NCBI RefSeq assembly: GCF_000156575.1
Contig: NZ_GG666044.1
Coordinates: forward strand, 261,815-322,437
Length of the DNA: 60,623 nucleotides
Direction: 5' to 3'
Source: Anaerococcus lactolyticus ATCC 51172
Lineage (GTDB): Bacteria; Bacillota; Clostridia; Tissierellales; Peptoniphilaceae
Part shown: one piece after another, positions 55,631 through 60,623 of the stretch
Position numbering within the stretch: the first letter of the stretch is position 1
How the letters are laid out: each line of letters begins with the position of its first letter
The notes under the pieces: model-generated
What the model was told of the DNA's origin: nothing
Database searches by the model: none
What the model saw: the letters and a program-made list of their open reading frames with translations, nothing else
Position numbers and translations under genes: made by a program

Positions 55631-55638
55631 AATTCCTC

Positions 55639-56079
55639 CTAATATATCATTCCATGCGGAATAACAACTCCTAATAATTTTTCAAATACCAAAGAAATCG
55701 CTATTGAACATAATATTGGAACAATGTATTTTCTTATATCCTTATTTCCCATCAAATAAATCCACACTATAGAATAAATTACAGAAGATACAACAAAGCC
55801 TAAAATATTAATTGCGATTATATAAACTATTAGCGAAATAGCTCCCATGACAAACGTCTTAATTTGGGCACTAGAAAGTTCAAATATTTTTGATTCATCT
55901 TTCTCTTTTGCAAAAAATAAACTTACTGAGAGAACAATCAATAAAATTGCCAATATCTTAGGAAAGAACGCATGTCCGACTTCATTACCTACTGACTCAG
56001 GAAATTGTGTAGAAAAATAATAGAAAAACCCAGATAAAATTATTAATATAATTGAAATTATCTTATTTGCTTTTTTCAT
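55639..56079 (-). CDS. tctB: Tripartite tricarboxylate transporter, small membrane subunit TctB
   Basis: 146 residues from the ATG at 56079 (AAAGGAG); the ORF start at 56115 lies in the hairpin and lacks an RBS. Four hydrophobic helices (IISIILIILSGFFYYFS, ILAILLIVLSVSLFF, FVMGAISLIVYIIAINILGFVVSSVIYSIVWIYL and the last near the end) and the STQFPESVGNEVGHAFFPKI motif fit TctB. Confidence 0.9.
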   Translation of the reverse strand: MKKANKIISIILIILSGFFYYFSTQFPESVGNEVGHAFFPKILAILLIVLSVSLFFAKEKDESKIFELSSAQIKTFVMGAISLIVYIIAINILGFVVSSVIYSIVWIYLMGNKDIRKYIVPILCSIAISLVFEKLLGVVIPHGMIY

Positions 56080-56092
56080 AAAAACTCCTTTT

Positions 56093-56134
56093 AAAATATA
56101 AAGATTATCAAACAAATGATAATCTTTATATTTT
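56093..56134 (-). promoter_or_regulatory. Long perfect hairpin between tctC and tctB
   Basis: 17-bp perfect stem (56093-56109 with 56118-56134), 8-base loop, immediately before the tctB RBS. It could protect the tctC message or reduce read-through so that the binding protein is made in excess over the membrane subunits. Confidence 0.7.
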
Positions 56135-56151
56135 ATACTTCATTATACAAA

Positions 56152-57144
56152 TTATTTGTTTATATCAATTGATTTAGATAGTTCTTCAAATTGAGTGTTT
56201 TGTTGCTCCATGAACTTGCTAAATTCTTCTGATTTCATGCTTGCATATCCTAAGTTAAGTTTTTCTAATGTTGACTTATATGCATCTGTTTCTGATGCCT
56301 TAATGAATGCACCCTCTAATTTTGAACAAATATCATCTGGGGTTTCTTTTGGAACACAAATTCCTCTCCAAGTACCAATAGATAAATCTATTCCTTTTTC
56401 TTTTAAAGTTGGTACATCAGGTAATTGTTTTACTCTTTCATCAGACATAACAGCTAACACTTTAAAATCTCCTGATTGAACTTGAGTGTAAACTTCACCT
56501 GGAGAAACTGTAACAGCATCTACGTGACCACCTAATAAAGCAGTAACAGCAGGTGCAGCTCCATCATAAGGAGTATGAACGAATTTAGCTCCTGTTTCAT
56601 TTTGGAAAGCTATAGCGGCCATGTGCCAAATAGCACCTACACCAGAATTACCAACTTTAACATCATTCTTTTTTGCATATTCAATAAAGTCTTCTATTGT
56701 ATCCCAAGGTGCGTCTGCCCTAACGGTAATTGCTGCAGGGTCTTTATTTAATAAGGCAATTGGTCTAAAGTCTGTATATTTAAAATTAGATACTCCTAGT
56801 TGAGGTAGGGTTAAAAGCTCAACTGTTGTCATAGTTAATGTATATCCATCAGCTTTTGAATTTATACCTTGTTGGAAACCTACTGCACCAGATCCACCTG
56901 TAACATTTTGAACAGCTACTGATTGACCTAATTCGTTTTGAACTTCGTTGCCTATAGCTCTTGCAACAGTATCTGTACCACCACCAGCTGCATAAGGAAC
57001 TATTAATTGAATAGGTTTTTTTGGATAATCGCTATCAGCGCTCTCTCCACCATTACCTTCTTTTTTTGCATTGTTGTTAGCACAACCAACAGAAATGCAC
57101 GCTGCAACTGCCAATACCATAAAGCTTAATATTTTCTTTTTCAT
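56152..57144 (-). CDS. tctC: Tripartite tricarboxylate transporter, solute-binding lipoprotein TctC
   Basis: 330 residues, RBS TAGGAGG. Lipobox ISVGC with lipidated Cys21 replaces a free periplasmic form, as expected in a Gram-positive. DYPKKPIQLIVPYAAGGGTDTVARAIG, VQNVTGGSGAVGFQQG, GNSGVGAIWHMAA and GGHVDAVTVSPGEV are Bug/TctC motifs for carboxylate capture. 68 bases after the aldolase gene. Confidence 0.94.
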   Translation of the reverse strand: MKKKILSFMVLAVAACISVGCANNNAKKEGNGGESADSDYPKKPIQLIVPYAAGGGTDTVARAIGNEVQNELGQSVAVQNVTGGSGAVGFQQGINSKADGYTLTMTTVELLTLPQLGVSNFKYTDFRPIALLNKDPAAITVRADAPWDTIEDFIEYAKKNDVKVGNSGVGAIWHMAAIAFQNETGAKFVHTPYDGAAPAVTALLGGHVDAVTVSPGEVYTQVQSGDFKVLAVMSDERVKQLPDVPTLKEKGIDLSIGTWRGICVPKETPDDICSKLEGAFIKASETDAYKSTLEKLNLGYASMKSEEFSKFMEQQNTQFEELSKSIDINK

Positions 57145-57212
57145 AAATCCTCCTATTTTTTATAAAAAAATTATTAAATGAGCCACTTTAATTTTTATTA
57201 CTTATAACTAAC

Positions 57213-57968
57213 TCAATTTGCGAATTCTTGATAATCTTCTTTGAATTTTCTAGCAATAATACCTACATCTACAGAATAAGATATATAGTCTATTCCTAAT
57301 CCTCTATAATACCTAGCTGATTCAATATCATCAGCAAAGGTGCCTACCATCTTGTTTTTAGCTTTAGCCTTTTTTACTATATAACTTAACTCTTTTTGCA
57401 CCTTCTCATTTCTTACATCACCGATTAATCCCATTGACGCAGATAAATCATAAGGTCCGATAAAGATTATATCTATACCTTCAACATCAAGTATTTCATC
57501 AATATTAGAAATCCCTTCCAATCCCTCTATATGAATTATTACTAATTTTTCATCATTAGCTTTTTTGAAATACTCACTAGCCTCCATAAAAGTATAATCT
57601 GCAGCCCTAACGTATTTGCACACTCCTCTTTCACCCATATCGCTATATTTCGAGTATCTAACGGCCGCCTCTGCATCTTTTTTATTTAAGATTTGTGGTA
57701 TTTGCACACCATCTGCCCCTATATCAAGAGCACGAGATACGCTCAAAGGATCATTAGATCCTACCCTTACTATTGCATCCATTCCCCTTAATTTAGCAGC
57801 CCTAATTAAATTTTGAGCACTAAGCATATCTAGTGGGCCATGTTCACAATCTAAAATCACATAATCAAAACCAGATAAGGCAATAATTTCCATCAACTCT
57901 GGTGATGGCATCTTAATAAACGGACCAATAACACTATTACCATTTTTCATTTTTTCTTTAATAGACAT
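57213..57968 (-). CDS. HpcH/HpaI family aldolase (2-keto-3-deoxy sugar-acid type)
   Basis: 251 residues from the ATG at 57968 (GGAGG five bases upstream). Metal-dependent class II pyruvate aldolase: GFDYVILDCEHGPLD supplies the catalytic His, RVGSNDPLSVSRALDIGADGVQIPQI, HIEGLEGISNIDEIL has the metal-binding Glu and IIFIGPYDLSASMG the Asp. Relatives are 2-keto-3-deoxy-L-rhamnonate, 2-dehydro-3-deoxyglucarate (GarL) and 4-hydroxy-2-oxoheptanedioate aldolases. Probably splits the non-phosphorylated acid into pyruvate and an aldehyde. First full gene of the operon. Confidence 0.88.
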   Translation of the reverse strand: MSIKEKMKNGNSVIGPFIKMPSPELMEIIALSGFDYVILDCEHGPLDMLSAQNLIRAAKLRGMDAIVRVGSNDPLSVSRALDIGADGVQIPQILNKKDAEAAVRYSKYSDMGERGVCKYVRAADYTFMEASEYFKKANDEKLVIIHIEGLEGISNIDEILDVEGIDIIFIGPYDLSASMGLIGDVRNEKVQKELSYIVKKAKAKNKMVGTFADDIESARYYRGLGIDYISYSVDVGIIARKFKEDYQEFAN

Positions 57969-58035
57969 CAATACCTCCGTATTCATCTAAAGATTTTTCA
58001 AATCCTTCTACAAGCTCTTCATTTTTTCCATTCAC
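57958..58035 (-). CDS. Possible 25-residue leader peptide
   Basis: GTG at 58035 with AGGAGG seven bases upstream opens a frame (MNGKNEELVEGFEKSLDEYGGIDVY) that ends 11 bases inside the aldolase gene. An in-frame ATG exists at 58056 without an RBS. The strong RBS and overlap suggest a translated upstream ORF coupled to the aldolase, or the first codons of a deleted gene. No family recognised. Confidence 0.35.
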   Translation of the reverse strand: MNGKNEELVEGFEKSLDEYGGIDVY

Positions 58036-58074
58036 AACCACGCCTCCTGAACTCATTTGTTATTCTATGATTTT

Positions 58075-58103
58075 AAGATACCATGAAACCGATTTTATGT
58101 CAA
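58075..58103 (-). promoter_or_regulatory. Promoter of the sugar-acid operon
   Basis: TTGACA (58098-58103), 17-bp spacer, TATCTT (58075-58080). The spacer contains the LacI-type operator, so repressor would block polymerase. Confidence 0.85.
58084..58097. promoter_or_regulatory. LacI-family operator in the operon promoter
   Basis: TGAAACCGATTTTA, a near-palindrome with the central CG typical of LacI/GalR sites, lying wholly within the -35/-10 spacer. The reverse complement occurs exactly at 58243-58256. Confidence 0.8.
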
Positions 58104-58242
58104 GTTTTTCTCTTTTAATCCTGTATTTATGCTTCAAACCAACAATCTTGCATAATAAAAAAATAAATCCGTTTTGATTTACTTTCTTTGATTTTTGATT
58201 TTCTTTACAGTACAATATACTATAACCAGTATATTTAGACAA

Positions 58243-58256
58243 TAAAATCGGTTTCA
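58243..58256. promoter_or_regulatory. LacI-family operator upstream of the regulator gene
   Basis: TAAAATCGGTTTCA, identical to the operator at 58084-58097 on the other strand, 12 bases before the regulator's ATG and downstream of its likely -10 (TATACT near 58216). It suggests autoregulation by road-block or looping (159 bp between sites). Confidence 0.75.
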
Positions 58257-58267
58257 AAGAGGCAATA

Positions 58268-59299
58268 ATGACCAATAAAACAAATAAAGTAACTATTGAT
58301 ACAGTTGCAAAACAAGCTGATGTATCAAAATCAACAGTATCAAGATATTTAAATGGCAAATCAAACGTAATTTCTGAAGATAAAAGAAATAGGATAAAGT
58401 CTGCGATTGAAGAACTTAATTATAAACCTAACAAATTAGCCCAAGGTCTAAAGTCTAAGACGAGTGGAGTAATAGGCTGCATTGTAAGTAATATTGGATC
58501 TCCTTTCTCATCAATATTAGTAAAAGGTATCAACCAAGAATGTTTGAAGCAAGGATATCAGTTAATTTTAACTGACAGTGAAGATAACAAAGAAAACGAA
58601 AAGAAGGCAATTAATAATTTGATAGAAAGAAGTGTTGATGGATTAATAATAAATTCAACCGGCGAAAATGACGAATTCATTCTCAAACTATCAAATCAAG
58701 GTTTCCCAATTGTGCTTGCTGATAGACCTCTATCAATTCCTGGAAAGATTGATACCGTTGTTACAGATAATGAAGAGAGCATAGAAAAAGCACTTCTCTA
58801 CCTAAAAAAAGTCGGCTATACAAAAGTAGGCCTATTCGGTATTGCAATGAAAGAAAATGAAGTTAGAAGAATAAGATACTATTCTTTTTGTAAATATGAA
58901 AAAAAAATTTTTAATTCTGGAGAAACTGATTCCGTTTACTTTTACAATGACTTAGACGACTGTCGAAAAAAAGTAAACCATTTTGTTTCTAATAACATTA
59001 CAGAAAGAGTCGCTATATTAACCATAAATGGTGGCGCCTTGCTTGATGTATTAAAAGTAATTATAAATTCTACAGGAATTAAAATAGGTAAAGAACTGGG
59101 AATATGTAGTTTCGATAATTGGGGTTGGGCAGATCTTGTAGGCCCTGGTATCACCACTATAACACAAAACACCTGGGGAGTCGGATTAGAGTCTGCTAGA
59201 ATTTTATTCAGAAAAATACATTCCGATAATAATCAAGAACCTACAACAAAAGTTCTAAATAATATATTAGAAATTAGAGAATCAACCATTTCTTTATAA
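58268..59299 (+). CDS. LacI family transcriptional regulator
   Basis: 343 residues. HTH at 8-30 (VTIDTVAKQADVSKSTVSRYLNGKSNVISEDKRNRI), hinge KPNKLAQGLKSKTSGVIG, then a periplasmic-binding-protein-like effector domain (VDGLIINSTGEND, GFPIVLADRP, GICSFDNWGWADLVGPGITTITQ). Divergent from the sugar-acid operon and sharing an operator with it. The inducer is probably KDG, KDPG or the imported acid; KdgR-type regulators with this domain sense KDG. Confidence 0.93.
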   Translation: MTNKTNKVTIDTVAKQADVSKSTVSRYLNGKSNVISEDKRNRIKSAIEELNYKPNKLAQGLKSKTSGVIGCIVSNIGSPFSSILVKGINQECLKQGYQLILTDSEDNKENEKKAINNLIERSVDGLIINSTGENDEFILKLSNQGFPIVLADRPLSIPGKIDTVVTDNEESIEKALLYLKKVGYTKVGLFGIAMKENEVRRIRYYSFCKYEKKIFNSGETDSVYFYNDLDDCRKKVNHFVSNNITERVAILTINGGALLDVLKVIINSTGIKIGKELGICSFDNWGWADLVGPGITTITQNTWGVGLESARILFRKIHSDNNQEPTTKVLNNILEIRESTISL

Positions 59300-59393
59300 T
59301 TATCTTAAAAATCAAATAGTATGTAAACTATTGATGTGAATTTTAATATATAAATTTATGGTTCATGTTAGATGTTACTATGCTATATACTAT

Positions 59394-59434
59394 AAAAGGC
59401 TCAATTCTCTTAATTTTAGAGAAACCGGGCCTTT
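59394..59434. terminator. Terminator between the LacI gene and eda
   Basis: AAAAGGCYC/GGGCCTTTT outer stem with inner TTCTCT/AGAGAA stem; T-run on the plus strand and A/T arms allow use by both converging genes. Confidence 0.75.
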
Positions 59435-59495
59435 TTTGTTAAAATTAATAATATTAGATTTTCGTACACCTATTATTGATATTATTTGTCAATAA

Positions 59496-60122
59496 TTATT
59501 TTCTAATCTCAGCAATTTTTTCTAGATATTGTTTTGCCTTTTTGGTAATTTCTTCACGACTACCTTTTACTAGATTTGAACCAGCTCCTACAGCTACTAC
59601 TCCTGCATCAAACCAGTCTTTGAGATTTTCAAGACTTACTCCACCTGTTGGCATGATTTGGAAATGTGGGTATGGACCATGAATGGCCTTTACATATGAA
59701 GGTCCTGGTAGGGAACCTGGGAATAGTTTGATGATGTCTACTCCATATTTATATGCTTCCAACATTTCTGCCGGTGTTATGCATCCAGGCATATATGGGA
59801 TGTTGTAGATGTTGCACATTTTTGCAACTTCTTTGTCAAATGATGGCGAAACTATAAATTTAGCTCCGTTCATTATTGCAAGTCTGGCTGTTGTTGAGTC
59901 TAAAACTGTTCCAGCACCTAACAAAGTGTCTTCTGGTAATTCCTTTTGAATTCTTTGGAATACTTCTATGGCATTTGGAATTGTAAATGTTACCTCTAGG
60001 GTATTTATGCCACCATCTATAAGCCCTTTACAAAATTCAATTGCTTGGTCTGCTGATTCTGCCCTTACAACAGGTACTATTCCTAATTCTAGAACTTTAC
60101 TGATTGTTGTTACTTTGCTCAT
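59496..60122 (-). CDS. eda: KDPG/KHG aldolase
   Basis: 208 residues, RBS AAGGAG. Catalytic residues are intact: Glu in NTLEVTF, Thr in LGAGTVLD, Schiff-base Lys in DIIKLFPGS, plus MPTGGVS and VVAVGAGSNLV for phosphate binding. Splits KDPG to pyruvate and glyceraldehyde 3-phosphate. It completes the route from kdgT and kdgK but has its own promoter region, with TTGATA and TAACAT 18 bp apart near 60190-60220. The intact partner to the degenerate aldolase domain at 51762. Confidence 0.94.
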   Translation of the reverse strand: MSKVTTISKVLELGIVPVVRAESADQAIEFCKGLIDGGINTLEVTFTIPNAIEVFQRIQKELPEDTLLGAGTVLDSTTARLAIMNGAKFIVSPSFDKEVAKMCNIYNIPYMPGCITPAEMLEAYKYGVDIIKLFPGSLPGPSYVKAIHGPYPHFQIMPTGGVSLENLKDWFDAGVVAVGAGSNLVKGSREEITKKAKQYLEKIAEIRK

Positions 60123-60245
60123 ATTTACTCCTTACTATACGAGATATATTCGATACAAATACTTTTCTTAATTCATCTCTTTATGTTACCATTGTGCAAC
60201 AATTTTTATCAATTTCAAGTTACGAAAAATTTTATCTAATTACAA

Positions 60246-60271
60246 AAAGCCCTAACAGTTTATCTAAGGCT
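60246..60271 (-). terminator. Weak terminator after the chromate-transporter-like gene
   Basis: AGCC.TA/TA.GGCT imperfect stem with TTTTT on the minus strand. The rest of 60123-60361 is AT-rich with no ORF carrying an RBS. Confidence 0.5.
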
Positions 60272-60361
60272 CAATTTTTTTAATTTAAAATACATAAACC
60301 ACATTTTAATTTAAATAATAATATTTTTAGAAATCAGACTCCTTAAGGTTCTTTTATCCAC

Positions 60362-60623
60362 TCAGACCACAGCTCCCAAAATCAAATACACAGCCCCACT
60401 AGCCAGCATCACTTTTATTGGGTCATAGTCTTTTTTTTGCATTATTATGAAGGCTCCTAGGAATAGGCCTAGCATTTTTACATTCAAGTTTTCAAATGCT
60501 ATTGGGTTTATATCAAATAGGGATGTTTTTAGGATGTCCAGGCCTGCTATTAGGATCATTACTACAATGGCTGGTCTTAAAAATTTTAGGACATCTGCCA
60601 TTATGTCTATATCCTTGTATTTT
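60362..60623 (-). CDS. C-terminal part of a chromate-transporter-like membrane protein (5' end beyond window)
   Basis: The frame is open to the right edge; the ATG at 60601 is internal, since KYKDIDIMADVLKFLRPAIVVMILIAG continues a typical ChrA C-terminal half. Three hydrophobic segments are visible (AIVVMILIAGLDIL, MLGLFLGAFIIMQ, VMLASGAVYLILGAVV). ChrA-family proteins export or move anions; the assignment is from pattern only. Confidence 0.55.
   Translation of the reverse strand, partial: KYKDIDIMADVLKFLRPAIVVMILIAGLDILKTSLFDINPIAFENLNVKMLGLFLGAFIIMQKKDYDPIKVMLASGAVYLILGAVV

Noticed and set aside
53677-58056. SDR gene split by insertion of the hpaI-tctCBA block
   Set aside because: The upstream ORF (VVVNGKNEELVEG) vaguely resembles an SDR strand-helix, but it starts right after the promoter and lacks the Rossmann TGxxxGIG that must come first.
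58060-58359. 99-residue minus-strand ORF over the LacI promoter
   Set aside because: It is antisense to the LacI HTH and crosses both promoters and operators; no RBS.
1-60623. tRNA genes, CRISPR arrays, IS elements or prophage
   Set aside because: I looked for T-loop motifs, regularly spaced repeats, transposase motifs and phage genes and saw none; a tRNAscan and ISfinder run would settle it.

Overview
The window looks like chromosome of a low-GC Gram-positive anaerobe. The giant secreted Ig/InlB-like surface proteins, coiled-coil secreted proteins, zinc-type S14, AT-rich TTGACA/TATAAT promoters and strong AGGAGG ribosome binding sites suggest a Gram-positive anaerobic coccus (Peptoniphilaceae, perhaps Anaerococcus). 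That assignment is inference; no rRNA or other marker is present to confirm it. I saw no tRNA, rRNA, CRISPR array, IS element or phage gene.

Layout. 1-10318 (minus): two adjacent giant secreted surface proteins, the second running off the left edge. 10582-11064 (plus): an orphan small lipoprotein. 11100-16860 (minus): a compact threonine operon, lysC-asd-hom-thrC::thrB, in which threonine synthase and homoserine kinase are one polypeptide, driven by a near-consensus promoter. 17198-20195 (minus): XRE regulator, DUF3169-like membrane protein, ABC ATPase and ABC-2 permease, with two identical palindromic operators over the promoter. 20468-21151 (plus): DUF554 membrane protein. 21293-23418 (minus): glutamate dehydrogenase and a GNAT-like protein. 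23622-27400 (minus): PAS/SpoIIE-type phosphatase, deoC, cytoplasmic alpha-amylase and RNase H. 27519-29600 (minus): secreted coiled-coil protein.

29865-44154 (minus) is the S10-spc-alpha ribosomal supercluster from rpsJ to rplQ, including secY, adk, infA, rpmJ and rpoA, but without map between adk and infA. A 17-bp-spaced promoter and a leader with three hairpins precede rpsJ.

44566-60623 is accessory metabolism and surface biology: an extracellular flavinylated reductase lipoprotein (plus); a 2-keto-3-deoxygluconate permease; a second coiled-coil secreted protein; a His/Asp-rich lipoprotein ending in six histidines; and a LacI-controlled sugar-acid operon. In that operon the order from the promoter is HpcH/HpaI aldolase, tripartite tricarboxylate transporter tctC-tctB-tctA, a decayed KduD-like dehydrogenase, a 2-hydroxyacid dehydrogenase, a KDPG-aldolase-like/VOC fusion lacking the catalytic residues, and KDG kinase. 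The LacI gene diverges from it, and the same 14-bp operator occurs in both promoter regions. An intact KDPG aldolase lies on the far side of the regulator, followed by the end of a chromate-transporter-like gene cut by the right edge.

How it fits together: KDG taken up by the permease or made from an imported sugar acid would be phosphorylated by KDG kinase and split by the intact KDPG aldolase to pyruvate and glyceraldehyde 3-phosphate. The aldolase-like fusion, remnant dehydrogenase, His-tailed lipoprotein, altered flavin reductase and XRE/DUF3169/ABC unit are the least explained parts.
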